Assembly (NCBI RefSeq): GCF_900199725.1
Contig: NZ_LT904904.1
Span: forward strand, 511,727 to 575,726
Length of the DNA stretch: 64,000 nucleotides
DNA from: Cytobacillus massiliigabonensis
GTDB lineage: Bacteria; Bacillota; Bacilli; Bacillales; Cytobacillaceae
Direction: 5' to 3'
Under the pieces are notes generated by a model. It made no database searches, was not told where the DNA came from, and worked only from the letters and a program-made list of their open reading frames with translations. Position numbers and translations under genes: made by a program. Shown in pieces: positions 1 to 9,949 of the stretch. The first letter of the stretch is position 1. Every line of letters begins with the position of its first letter.

Positions 1-657
1 ATTGCTGTACCACAGGCACATAAATATCTATTTTTTACAGCATGAACACGTTGATCTTTCAAACACTTTATGGTAGGGTAATGCATTTTATAATCAATCC
101 TATTATCGTATTATTTTCAGATCGATTTTACCACATTCCTAATAGGAAAACTGTGACGGAAACATCTTTTTACTAATTTACAGTTAATATCCATCTATAG
201 AAACGCTTTAGAACAAGTTTTCAAAAAAATTAACAAGAGTTAGAGAAAGAGCGTACTATGTCACTGAGTGAGTGCGCTGTTTTTAGTTACATAAAAGATA
301 AAATTATACTAGAGTTCAAGTGCATTATCCTTCTATTGAACCAAAACCAGTACTAAAAATAACTATTTCTAAGGACATTGAAATATCTAATGAAGACTTA
401 AAAACTGAGATAGATTATTTATAAGCTTCTAAGGATTTTTAACTCCCAATAAAAGATGTTTTGTATGAAATTAAAGTAAATAAATCTTATACGAACAAGT
501 AGCCTTAGTTAAACAAGTATTAATTGATTTCAAGTTTGAATTCATATTGTAGTTATTCCATTAAAGGGCACGAGAATCGAACAGCGATGGGCTGTATTGA
601 TACAGTCCGTTTAATTTAAAGATGTAATTTATATATTGAAGTAGGAGAGAATCCAAA
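1..657. other. Upstream tract without an intact gene
   Basis: No convincing intact gene. The first 130 bases read on the minus strand look vaguely like the cysteine-containing start of a transposase (a CACG-type motif), but too little is present to name it. From 320 a GTG-started frame of 34 codons ends at 422-424 and is followed by further broken codons to about 500, which looks like the debris of a small gene. Both points are inference from codon content only. Confidence 0.4.
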
Positions 658-1232
658 GTGTGGAGCAAAATGGGAATTCTGAAAGGGAAAAAGTTATTTG
701 TAAAAATTTTGATAGTAATTCCATTTTTATTTGCTTTGACAGGTTGTAGCAAGACAACTTCGGATATAGAAAATTATCTTAACACTGGAACTGAAATTGA
801 TTACATGCAAAAGAAATGATGCCCACTCTTGATTATTTACCTGAATATGAGGATATCGAATATAGATATACGAATAAAACAGTTTTAATGTTTCAATCTA
901 ACTCTATTGCACTTATTGTAAAATATGATGATAAAACATATGAAGGTGAAAAAGAAAAAATAGCAGAAAACTATACATTTTTAAACATTACTTCTACTAC
1001 TAAAGATGAATTGATTACCCCTGAATATAAATTTTCAATAAATAGTTACTCTTTTAAAGTAGTTGAAGGAAATGAGTTTCTAAAATCATTTGGTATGATT
1101 GGAACATCTAATGAGAAACAGAGTATTGCATATTTATATTTTTATGATTTTGATTTAGATAATATTGGAGATGAAAATGATAGTAACCTTATGCCAGATT
1201 TTGTTAAACAGTATTTCGATTATGATTTTTAG
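658..1232 (+). pseudogene. Lipoprotein gene, frameshifted after the signal peptide region
   Basis: A GTG at 658 with the ribosome site AGGAGA about nine bases upstream opens a 53-codon frame with a charged start, a hydrophobic stretch and a lipobox (LTGC), typical of a secreted lipoprotein. It stops at the TGA at 817-819. The rest of the protein (MPTLDYLPEYEDIEYRY onward, ending in FDYDF) continues in another frame from the ATG at 816. Restoring one base in the A-rich stretch near 811-816 fuses the two halves smoothly. The mature part resembles small Bacillus lipoproteins of unknown function (recalled, not searched). It could be a true pseudogene, a sequencing error in an A run, or coupled translation through the ATGA overlap. 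No domain of known function is visible. Confidence 0.6.
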
Positions 1233-1810
1233 ATTGAAAGTATCATCCCTATTTTCGTTTGCATCTTTGTTCAGTATAACTAGCAGTTATTCAACAATCC
1301 GGCGCTATGGTAGAATAAACCTTTGATATTTAAACGACTTTATTATTATGTTTTAGTATAGTGAAGTACCTTTCTTCAAAAATTAAACAATTATATTTTT
1401 AACCCCGTCCTAAATTAGAACGGGGTTATTCTTATTTGACTATTTTGATTAAATAACTTTATTGTCTTTTTACAAAGTGATCATTGTAAAAACTAAATTT
1501 GAACTTAAACAAATAAATTGCGAAGCAAAATGCATAGATCTAATTTCCTGAATATTCACAAAAAGAATTGTAGATACTGTAAATAAATAGACCTGAATGT
1601 ATATTTGTATTAATTCCCATTTACCTAATTATGGTTAGCGAATTGATGTAAATTTATGATTTTCTAGGTGCCATATATCTACATCTATGTCTATTTTTCT
1701 ACATTTATTTATCAAAATATTGCATCTGGGTTTAAAGTTCTGTTTTAAGTTACGCTATGTAAAACTAACAATAATTGCATTAAAATGACATTGTAGTCAA
1801 AAATTAGGAG
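1233..1810. other. Intergenic region before the RHS gene
   Basis: Apart from the hairpin at 1401-1427, nothing gene-like is seen. The tract is very AT-rich and must contain the promoter for the RHS toxin gene at 1820, but no convincing -35/-10 pair could be chosen by eye. Confidence 0.4.
1401..1427 (+). terminator. Hairpin, possible terminator
   Basis: An 8-bp perfect stem (AACCCCGT with ACGGGGTT) closes an 11-base loop and is followed by a short T-rich stretch (ATTCTTATTT). It lies 170 bases after the broken lipoprotein gene. The T tract is poor, so termination is only likely. Confidence 0.5.
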
Positions 1811-1819
1811 GTGTTTTTT

Positions 1820-3562
1820 GTGAATTATTTATACTATTCTATTAAACTGTGTTTATTGTCTGTACTCGTCTTTTTCTTATTTTTGAAAGGAAATACCCTT
1901 GTATTTGCTGCGGATGAACAATTGACTAATGATACTAGTGATGATCCCCCAACAAAAAGTATTCTAGTCAGTAGTGGACAAACAATTGAGATACTTCCTT
2001 CAAGAACAGAAGATATGGGCATGTCTATCTCAAATGCTGGAGCCAGTGACATTAATTATGATTTTGTAATTGAATCAAGTCATAATAATAGTAGTGATGG
2101 AGATTATAATTTGGAATCTGGCTTACTATTAGTTCTCTCTGAAGACAAAAAACTATTACTCCATGCAAATAAAGGCTTACTTTCTATAAATATTCCAGAG
2201 AGCTGGAGTTATTCTATAAATTCTCAAGAGATTGTATATAAGATTAGTCTTGCACCAAACGAGAGTTATTCTATTGTTAATCAAGATAGTATAATGACGA
2301 AAAATGTAGATATTATTGGTAGTGATACAGGTATAGCTTATTTTGAAAATGGTCAAGTGAAAAGTGGAAATTACTATACTTCTTCTAAAACCGAATTTCT
2401 TAGACCTAATCGTATGATGGTAATAACTAACTATGGTCAAAAGAATGCACAGATTAACGTTCAAAGAAAGAGTGTGTCTGTTAATAAAAGTGATACGCCA
2501 GCTCTGGAAATAAAAAAAATGGCACCAAATGATAATGTCAAAGTGACAAATGCTCATGCAGAATACTGGTCTCTTTATATTCAGAACGAGGGATATGAAT
2601 ACGCATCATATTTTTCAGATGGTTCTCCAGATAAAATAGAGGTAAATTCTTCAAGAAGTTCTACATTAGTGAATAAAAATGGTGGGTATACCATATTAAC
2701 TAATAGTTCAGGAAGCCCTTTGACTATTTATGCTCCATATTCAGCCCTTAAGATAGAAAATCATCCATTACCTGCATTATCAAAGGTGATATTATCACCA
2801 GGTGAAAACAATATTATCAAGTTAAAGAGTACAACTTCCTATTCATTAAAACCTAGAGATGATGGGTATGATTATGTTAGTTATAACAGTTCCGGATCAG
2901 TGTCACGGTTAGAATATAAAGTTTCAGGTACTCTTTTCAGCAGTATAAACATTCCAAGTAGTGGTTATGCTCACATTAGCAATAGAGCAGATCACAATAT
3001 CATTTTATACGGGCATAATGGTATTTTCGAAGCTGAAAATACTGAAAAAAAGGCACTATTTGAAGAAAAAGTAGGCTCCTTGCAAACCTATAGATTTAAT
3101 AATTTAAGTAGTAAACATACAAATGATATATATAAAGAAAAACGTTCACAAACCCATCATTCAGCTACTTACTATAAAAATAAATCAGGTGAAACAGCTG
3201 AGAGACAGTCAACATCTAGTTATATAGATGTAACAAGTGGTGGATTTGCAGAAGTAACAAACCTAAGTCCAGAAACAATGCTAGTTTATGGTGCAAATTC
3301 TTCATTTAGTTTTGAAAAAGTAAATCATAATTCTTTATACCAAAGAGTTCTCACACCAAATAAAAATTATCTTATTAAAAACACTAATGTAGGTACCGAA
3401 AAGCTAAATTTTCAAGATAATGACACTAGTTTTACTTATGAAATTATAAAGAGCGGTAAAGTGGTTAGTGAAGGAACGCAAAAAACTAAATCAGGATATA
3501 TAAATGTTCCATTCGGTTCTTCAATCAAAGTTAATAGCAGCTCCCAGAGGCTAACTCTATAG
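1820..3562 (+). CDS. N-terminal part of RHS/YD-repeat secreted toxin, ended by in-frame TAG
   Basis: The GTG at 1820 is preferred because AGGAGG at 1806-1811 sits eight bases upstream; the in-frame GTG at 1811 overlaps that site. The 580 residues begin with a signal peptide (hydrophobic stretch ending LVFAADEQ), followed by a long beta-rich region of repeated short units (for example SGNYYTSSKT, SNRADHNIILYG). No named domain was recognised in it. The frame stops at TAG 3560-3562. The next codon onward, in the same frame, encodes the conserved RHS N-terminal domain, so this is the exporter and display part of one large polymorphic toxin cut by a nonsense codon. If the TAG is real, a secreted fragment without the RHS cage or toxin would be made. 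Confidence 0.75.
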   Translation: MNYLYYSIKLCLLSVLVFFLFLKGNTLVFAADEQLTNDTSDDPPTKSILVSSGQTIEILPSRTEDMGMSISNAGASDINYDFVIESSHNNSSDGDYNLESGLLLVLSEDKKLLLHANKGLLSINIPESWSYSINSQEIVYKISLAPNESYSIVNQDSIMTKNVDIIGSDTGIAYFENGQVKSGNYYTSSKTEFLRPNRMMVITNYGQKNAQINVQRKSVSVNKSDTPALEIKKMAPNDNVKVTNAHAEYWSLYIQNEGYEYASYFSDGSPDKIEVNSSRSSTLVNKNGGYTILTNSSGSPLTIYAPYSALKIENHPLPALSKVILSPGENNIIKLKSTTSYSLKPRDDGYDYVSYNSSGSVSRLEYKVSGTLFSSINIPSSGYAHISNRADHNIILYGHNGIFEAENTEKKALFEEKVGSLQTYRFNNLSSKHTNDIYKEKRSQTHHSATYYKNKSGETAERQSTSSYIDVTSGGFAEVTNLSPETMLVYGANSSFSFEKVNHNSLYQRVLTPNKNYLIKNTNVGTEKLNFQDNDTSFTYEIIKSGKVVSEGTQKTKSGYINVPFGSSIKVNSSSQRLTL

Positions 3563-6500
3563 GGTCATTATTATTCTTTTAACGATAATATTCACGAGGA
3601 TTTTGTAGAAAAAGAAATCGTAGATTCAACTTATGGAAATATTTCAAATGGAGAATATGTATCTGATCCTGTAAACATTACAAATGGGAACTACATTTAT
3701 CAAAAAGTTGACTTTTCGATCCCTAGTATTGGAATACCACTAGAGTTTGGTCGTTACTATAATTCAATTAGTCAAGAAGCCACTTCTCTAGGAAAAGGGT
3801 GGAGTCACACATTTAATAGTTTTATAGAGAAAACTGATGATTCCTCACTCCGTGTACAATACCCAGATGGAAAAGTAGTTATTTTCAAAAACTATAATGG
3901 AGAATTTCGACCTGTACCTGGTATTACAGAAGAATTGGCTCAAACAGAAGATGGATACCAATTAAGATTTAAAAACCAAATGATACTAACATATAGTAGT
4001 GATGGAAAGCTCATTAACATGAAGGATAAAAATGAAAATGAGTTAGTCTTTACTTATGATAATAATCAACTTGTTAATATTAATGACACCACGGGGAGAA
4101 GTATACATCTACAGTATAATAATGAGGGAAAACTTACTCATGTAACAGATCCATCAGGAGAAATAGTACAATTTAAATATGATGAAAAGCAACAGTTAGT
4201 AGAATCAGTTGATAGAAATGGAAACAGTACTCTTTATACCTATGATGAACACGGAATAACCAGTGTTACGGATAAAAACGGCAATCAATTTATTAATAAT
4301 ACGTATGATGAAAAGTCCCGTGTTGTTAAACAAATTGATGGTGCTGGAAATATTACTCTTTTTACTTACAACCCAGAGAAAAGATTAAATACTGTTACAG
4401 ACCCGAAGGGTAATACAACAACATATGAATATAATGAGTATTTCAGGGTAACAAAGGTCACCAATGCGAAAGGATTTGTTAGTGAATCCAAGTATGATGA
4501 TCAAATGAATAAAATATCGGTATCTGATAATAAAGGCAATACAACACTATTTTCTTACGATAGAAACGGAAATATTACTAAACAGATAATGCCTGGTAAA
4601 CAACAGGCTGAAACCATCCTTACGTATAATGATAATAATCAGATTATCGAAGAACAGAATCCTCAAGGTCAAATAACCTATTACACATACGATAATCGAG
4701 GAAATCTATTAAAAACCGAGAGGAAAAGCGAATCAACAGAGTCAATAACTAAAATATATGAATACAATGAGACTGGAAAAGTTACATCAGTAACCAATGA
4801 GCTTGGAGAAAAAACTATTTATAATTATGATAGTTTTGGAAATCTAATAGAAAGTACGGATCCATTAAATCGGACCACTAAAAAAACATTTGATCAATTA
4901 GGAAGAGTACTATCTGTAACAGATGCAAAAGGGAATACTACCAAATATGAATACGATAAGGAAAACAACCTTGTAAGTGAATCATTACCTGATGAAACCT
5001 CAATAAAATATACTTACGATGGAAATGGAAACATACTTACAAGAACGGATGCAAAAAATAATCAAACAAGTATGACCTATAACTGGAATAATAAGCTCAA
5101 ATCTAAAACTGATGAAGAGGGTCATACAACTGTATATACTTACGATGGAAATCAAAATCTTGTAAAAACAACTTACCCAAATGGTTATTCTATTTATAAT
5201 CAATATAATGAGCTTAATCAATTGGTGTTATCGGTAGATTCACTAAATAGAGCAGAGAAGAAAACTTATGATGCCAATGGAAATCTTGAAACAGAAACAG
5301 ATGCAAAAAATCTATCAGCCACAGTATCGAAAACATTAATTAGCGACCTATATATTGATGCAACAATCACAAAAGGATTAGTTACGATTTTAGGCTATAA
5401 AGATGGAACATGGCAGCCTATATACAATACAAATCAGTCGAACAGTGATTGGGTTTCTTTAGAAGCTGGAATAGAGAAAATAAAGTTAACATCTTCTGAA
5501 GATTTTGAAGGAAATGCTGTATTATTAAAAGTAAAAACAGATAATAATGGTGAACAAACAACAGATGCAATAACAGTAAAATTAGCGGACCAAGAGTCAC
5601 AAGAATTCTCACCTATTCCTAAAATTTCTGTTAATACTGAAGAAGATTCTACACTATCCTTTCAATACAATGAACGAAACGAGCGTATTCTTGAATCAAA
5701 TAGGCTTAATCGTAAAGTAGAATACCAATATGATATACTTGGTCAATTAACTGATATTATTGATGTTAATGGTCAGATAACTAAATATGAGTATAATGAC
5801 ATAAATCAACTAGTAGGTGTAGTAGATGGTCAAGGAAATAAGACAATTTATTCTTATGATTTATTAGGCCAACTAATTCAAACAACAAATGCTAAGAACC
5901 AAACAACTCAATATGTGTATGATCAAGCAGGACAATTAATTGAGGAAATTGATTCATTAAATAATAAAACGACCTATGAATACGATGCTATTGGTAATCA
6001 AACAGCAGTTAAGCGAAATGAAAAATTACTAATACAATATGAGTATGATAAAAATAATAGGTTAATAGCAAAAACAGAATCTGAAGATAGAATTCAATAT
6101 GAATACGATGATAATGGCAATTTGAAGTTAATGACTGATGCATCTGGAACAACTGTATATGAATACAATAAATTAAATCAGATATCAAAAGTTGTTTACC
6201 CTAATCAAATATCAGTAGGTTATGAATATGATGAGCAAGGGAACGTAAAACAGCTAGTATACCCTGATCAAACAAAAGTGGAATATATACGAGATGCGTC
6301 AGGATTAGTTACTTCAATAAAAGACTGGAATGGAAAAGAAGTTAAACTAAGTCGAAGTGTAGACGGATTAGTTGAAAAAGAGATTTATCCAAATGGAGTT
6401 GAAACCAACTATTCTTACAATGACCTGTCTGAAATAAAAACCATAGAAAATAAGAAAACAAGCCAATCTCTTTTCTCTAGAGCCTATGAGTATAATAATC

Positions 6501-7870
6501 TAGGCCAATGGAATAAAGCTGTTGACCAAGAACAAAAAGAAACTTTCTATTCATATGATGAGTTACAGCAGCTAATAAAGTTTCAGAATGGTAAAACAAA
6601 TAATGAGTATCAATATGATGAAATAGGGAATCGAAAAGAACTTAAAACCGTTAACAGTGTTCTAAGCTATGATTATAATAACGGCAGTCAGCTACTGAAA
6701 ATTAACAGTAACACTGGTAATGAACAGATCAATCTGGAGTACGATTCAAATGGTAACGTGGTCAAAAAAGGTGACAATGTCCTTCAATATAATAATGAAA
6801 GTCAGCTTATTCGTTATACGTCACCTGAACACGATATTTCATATAAATATAATGGTTTAGGGCGTCTTGTTCAAAAAACAGTTAACGGAAAGACTGAAAC
6901 TTATATTTATAATGAGCTAAGTGATGATGCACAACTTCTAGCTGTAATTGATGAAAACGGGAACACAACCTCCAAATTTATAAATAATACAATCATGGAA
7001 CAAGGTGAGAAAACTTATTATTTATTAAAAGATGGGCAAGGCAGTGTTATCCAAGTCATTGATGAAGCTGGTGCGGTTGCTGCAGAATACGAATATAGTC
7101 CTTTTGGGAAGATGAAGGTTATAAAAGGGGAACTATCGCAACCGATTGGTTTTACTGGTGCAATCACAGACCGTGATACTGGACTACTTTACCTTAATGT
7201 ACGTCACTATGATCCTGAAACAGGACGCTTTGTTTCAAAAGACCCATATAAAGGGGAAAGAGATAATCCTATTTCGCTCAATCCTTATATTTACTCCTAT
7301 AACGATCCTATAAATCTTTATGACCCGAGTGGCATGAGTCCTATTGAATTTGATGATAGTTTATGGGATATCCATAATGATCTTGAAGATTGGTCGAACT
7401 GGTTAACCTTTATTCCAGGTATTGGATTCATAAAGGGTGCTTATGAAGCTTCTATGGGTCACGATCTTTTGACAGATAGCTCACTAAGCAATAAACAGCG
7501 TTTTTATTCTTCACTGGGGATGATTCCTGGCGTTGCTGTTGGAAAAGCTGGAAAGGTTGCTAAGGGTATAACCAATGCAACTAAAAATAATTACAGAAAG
7601 TTGTATTTAGAACAATTTCCAGATTTACCTAAAGGCTGGCAAGTTCATCATACTTTACCACAAAAATACGAAAGAATAATGAAAAATGCAGGAATTAATA
7701 TTCATGAAGTACAATATTTAAAAGGTATAGACCCAAAAATACATTCAAAAATAACAAATGAATGGAGTAAATGGGATAAGAAGCTAGGGAGAACACCTAC
7801 TTCACAGGATATAATAGATTTTGCAAATACTATTGAGAGTAAATTCGGAAAGTATTGGCACAATAACTAG
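3563..7870 (+). CDS. RHS-repeat core with PT-TG pretoxin and HNH/ENDO VII-type nuclease toxin C-terminus
   Basis: This continues the 1820 frame beyond one TAG; an internal restart (for example the TTG at 3935) would be needed to make it alone. The first 120 codons carry the domain that normally precedes RHS repeats (GIPLEFGRYYNS, GKGWSHTFNS). Dozens of YD repeats follow (YEYD, YDANGNL patterns), with a beta-rich insert at about 5320-5650. The RHS core motif GLLYLNVRHYDPETGRF lies near 7190-7235. The C-terminus has a segment like PT-TG pretoxin domains (GHDLLTDSSLSNKQRF), then a short toxin domain with the dyad in WQVHHTLPQKYE and a later conserved H (PKIHSKI). This fits xHH nucleases of the HNH/endonuclease VII superfamily, expected to cut DNA or RNA in rival cells. 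The immunity gene follows 11 bases later. Confidence 0.8.
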   Translation, partial: GHYYSFNDNIHEDFVEKEIVDSTYGNISNGEYVSDPVNITNGNYIYQKVDFSIPSIGIPLEFGRYYNSISQEATSLGKGWSHTFNSFIEKTDDSSLRVQYPDGKVVIFKNYNGEFRPVPGITEELAQTEDGYQLRFKNQMILTYSSDGKLINMKDKNENELVFTYDNNQLVNINDTTGRSIHLQYNNEGKLTHVTDPSGEIVQFKYDEKQQLVESVDRNGNSTLYTYDEHGITSVTDKNGNQFINNTYDEKSRVVKQIDGAGNITLFTYNPEKRLNTVTDPKGNTTTYEYNEYFRVTKVTNAKGFVSESKYDDQMNKISVSDNKGNTTLFSYDRNGNITKQIMPGKQQAETILTYNDNNQIIEEQNPQGQITYYTYDNRGNLLKTERKSESTESITKIYEYNETGKVTSVTNELGEKTIYNYDSFGNLIESTDPLNRTTKKTFDQLGRVLSVTDAKGNTTKYEYDKENNLVSESLPDETSIKYTYDGNGNILTRTDAKNNQTSMTYNWNNKLKSKTDEEGHTTVYTYDGNQNLVKTTYPNGYSIYNQYNELNQLVLSVDSLNRAEKKTYDANGNLETETDAKNLSATVSKTLISDLYIDATITKGLVTILGYKDGTWQPIYNTNQSNSDWVSLEAGIEKIKLTSSEDFEGNAVLLKVKTDNNGEQTTDAITVKLADQESQEFSPIPKISVNTEEDSTLSFQYNERNERILESNRLNRKVEYQYDILGQLTDIIDVNGQITKYEYNDINQLVGVVDGQGNKTIYSYDLLGQLIQTTNAKNQTTQYVYDQAGQLIEEIDSLNNKTTYEYDAIGNQTAVKRNEKLLIQYEYDKNNRLIAKTESEDRIQYEYDDNGNLKLMTDASGTTVYEYNKLNQISKVVYPNQISVGYEYDEQGNVKQLVYPDQTKVEYIRDASGLVTSIKDWNGKEVKLSRSVDGLVEKEIYPNGVETNYSYNDLSEIKTIENKKTSQSLFSRAYEYNNLGQWNKAVDQEQKETFYSYDELQQLIKFQNGKTNNEYQYDEIGNRKELKTVNSVLSYDYNNGSQLLKINSNTGNEQINLEYDSNGNVVKKGDNVLQYNNESQLIRYTSPEHDISYKYNGLGRLVQKTVNGKTETYIYNELSDDAQLLAVIDENGNTTSKFINNTIMEQGEKTYYLLKDGQGSVIQVIDEAGAVAAEYEYSPFGKMKVIKGELSQPIGFTGAITDRDTGLLYLNVRHYDPETGRFVSKDPYKGERDNPISLNPYIYSYNDPINLYDPSGMSPIEFDDSLWDIHNDLEDWSNWLTFIPGIGFIKGAYEASMGHDLLTDSSLSNKQRFYSSLGMIPGVAVGKAGKVAKGITNATKNNYRKLYLEQFPDLPKGWQVHHTLPQKYERIMKNAGINIHEVQYLKGIDPKIHSKITNEWSKWDKKLGRTPTSQDIIDFANTIESKFGKYWHNN

Positions 7871-7881
7871 GAGGGGTTGTA

Positions 7882-8238
7882 GTGGAAGAAAAAAAGCAAT
7901 TGTTTAGGCAATTAAAATCTATTAAGGATTATTGGGTGAAGACTTCATTAGAAAGTTTAGATGAAAATGCTGACTTAATTTGGTCTGATTATGAAGAAGA
8001 GTATCAAAAATTACAACATTTATTAAAAAAAGATGAAGAAAAAGAAGCATATGAGAGAGTATTAAATGAGCTGATTAAAGGTGCTATTCACTCTATATTA
8101 GTGATGGTAGATGGTGGAGATGACTTAGCAGACAAATATACAGTTGATTTAGTAATTGATAAGAACAATAAGTCATTGAAAACAAATGGTGCTTTACATG
8201 AAGAGTTTTATGATTATCTACTTGATGTAGAAGACTAA
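7882..8238 (+). CDS. Probable immunity protein for the RHS nuclease toxin
   Basis: A 118-residue acidic, soluble protein without signal peptide. It starts at GTG 7882 behind AGGAGGGG that begins right at the toxin stop codon, so the pair is translationally linked. Position directly after a polymorphic-toxin C-terminus, small size and acidity are the hallmarks of a cognate immunity protein. A helical first half (many E/K/L) is followed by a segment with IHSILVMVDGGDDLAD and the ending GALHEEFYDYLLD. I believe related immunity proteins exist near other Bacillus toxins, but I cannot name the family with certainty. It would bind and block the nuclease in the producer cytoplasm. Confidence 0.7.
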   Translation: MEEKKQLFRQLKSIKDYWVKTSLESLDENADLIWSDYEEEYQKLQHLLKKDEEKEAYERVLNELIKGAIHSILVMVDGGDDLADKYTVDLVIDKNNKSLKTNGALHEEFYDYLLDVED

Positions 8239-8391
8239 GTTACACAAGCTAATTTAGCTACTGCAATTACTGCTGCAATCACTGCTGGAACAGAAACTCG
8301 TTTCGCAACAGCAGTAGATGGAACTGGTGTAATCACATTAACAGACAAAACTGCTAATGGTGCAGCTGCTCCAACTTTAACACTTAACTAA
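8239..8391 (+). pseudogene. Orphan 3' end of a surface-protein-like gene
   Basis: Directly after the immunity stop codon, in the same frame, 50 sense codons and a TAA encode a Thr/Ala-rich stretch (ITAAITAGTETRFATA, GVITLTDKTANGA, APTLTLN). Composition and the regular beta/Ala pattern resemble the C-terminal end of S-layer or other cell-surface proteins rather than a cytoplasmic immunity protein. It has no start of its own. It looks like a recombination scar left when the toxin-immunity cassette replaced or landed in another surface-protein gene, with that gene's own terminator still behind it. Confidence 0.5.
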
Positions 8392-8436
8392 TATTAGTGT
8401 CTGTTATAACAAGAATAATGTCGAAAGGCATTTAGG

Positions 8437-8482
8437 AAAGGCTCTGTGGAGATATTCATCACCACAGAGCCTTTATTTTTTT
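8437..8482 (+). terminator. Strong intrinsic terminator
   Basis: A 13-bp stem (AAAGGCTCTGTGG at 8437-8449 with its complement at 8462-8474) and a 12-base loop are followed by a T run. It ends transcription of the toxin, immunity gene and the surface-protein remnant. Confidence 0.9.
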
Positions 8483-8622
8483 GTAACAGAAAATTAACAG
8501 TTACAGTGCTGACTAGATATGAGTCACTTTATTCCACAAAACCAGCTAATAGTTTGTCAAGATTTTTCAATAAAAAATATAAAACGGACATGATATACTA
8601 AAAAAAGGGTACAAGAAATAAG

Positions 8623-8654
8623 CCTTCCTTTATATAATTGGAAGGTATTTTTTT
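8623..8654 (+). terminator. Intrinsic terminator-like hairpin
   Basis: CCTTCC at 8623-8628 pairs with GGAAGG at 8640-8645 and is followed by seven T. It lies between the toxin locus terminator and the IS110 remnant. It may mark the edge of an older transcription unit that has been lost. Confidence 0.6.
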
Positions 8655-8673
8655 ATATACTTAGATTTGATTT

Positions 8674-9908
8674 TTAAGCTGCATTTTGGAAGGTCATTTT
8701 CCTTTTTAATAATGCATAAATCCAATGTAAAAGCTTATTTGAACAGGCAATTATGGCTACTCTAAAAGGTTTTCCTTCTTCTCGTTTTTTATCGTAGAAT
8801 TCTCTTAATCATTTATTTCTAGCGATAATCATCACTTGTTTTTTTCTTACGTGCATCTCTTACACCGCATTGTACAGCCAGGAACAAAGCTTGCTTTAGT
8901 TTGCTAGAACCTCTTTTGGTTATGCGATAAATGGAAGCAGTATACCTACCAGAAGAGTAAATGCTAGGATCTCTCCCGTCGAATACCACTAGCTTTTTAG
9001 AATGGTTAAACCGATCTATCTCTCCAATTTCTGAGATGATTGTTGCCGAAATCTTTTCTCTAATACCTAAGATAGACTGGATAATCTCATATTCTTCAAT
9101 TTCTTTCGCGAGGGCATCTATTTCAGCTGCTAACTTTGATAGATACTCTTGATATTGAAGAACAAAGTTGATAAACATTTATAGGTTAAAGATATGGCTC
9201 TGGTACAAGTTGTTTTGAAACGGATTACGTAATGCAGCTTCTCTCAATTTATGAGCTTTTTCCTTTGCCCATTTTTCTGAACGAGTTGTACATAATTCTG
9301 CGATTTTTATTAGTAAGATCACATTCACCGACACTTAGAACACTTCAGAAGTCGGAAAGAGTGATAGAATCTGTAGAGAGATTTTTGAATATAGATTCCC
9401 AAAGACGCCTCTATATTCAGGAAATATCTAATCTAAAATCGATTGTAGCTGTAATTTCGTTTGTGCAGCTGTGCTTGAAATCGTTTCTTGTTGTCTCGTG
9501 AGATTACGAAGATTTAAGAGTTGAATTCCTCTTTTTTTGTATGTTTCTAACTCTTCCTTTTAATACAATTCACATAGATGTTAGGCATCGATGGCACTTG
9601 TCTTTACCTTTCGTAAATTTGTACTTCTAGCTCGATGAGAGACAAGTGAGTTGACAATAATATAGACATACTGTTGTTCCTCCCAAAATGGAATGACAGG
9701 GATAGGGTACTGGACTGTAGATTCTAAAATAACCGTAGGTTGCTTTCCATCAGCCAGTCTCTCAATCTCTTTTAGAAATTCTAATAAACCTCCTAAACGA
9801 TCTAGAGTATGTTTAATACTAAAGCTCTTACGATAGGGCTGACTTTATCCAAAAAGGTTTGGACCTGACTTTCTCCTTTAGAATATCCAGACCAACGACT
9901 AATATCAT
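8674..9908 (-). pseudogene. IS110-family transposase, decayed
   Basis: On the minus strand the relic starts with MILVVGLDI at 9908 (the RuvC-like DEDD domain with its first Asp), continues through GESQVQTFLDK, LGGLLEFLKEIERL and HRARSTNLRKVKTSAIDA, and reaches the C-terminal transposase domain (GIREKISATIISEIGEIDRF, DGRDPSIYSSGRY, ITKRGSSKLKQAL). It ends at LKRKMTFQNAA (TAA at 8674-8676). Several in-frame stops and at least three frameshifts break it; the longest open part is 8819-9178. Total length near 410 codons matches intact IS110 transposases. The element is inactive. Confidence 0.85.
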
Positions 9909-9949
9909 TTCCACGGACCAGAATCTTTTAAAAGAGCTATACACGTTAT

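Noticed and set aside
8819-9178. Functional transposase
   Set aside because: It is only the C-terminal third of a broken IS110 gene.
9232-9501. Plus-strand frame of 89 codons
   Set aside because: Lies within the decayed IS110 transposase on the other strand.
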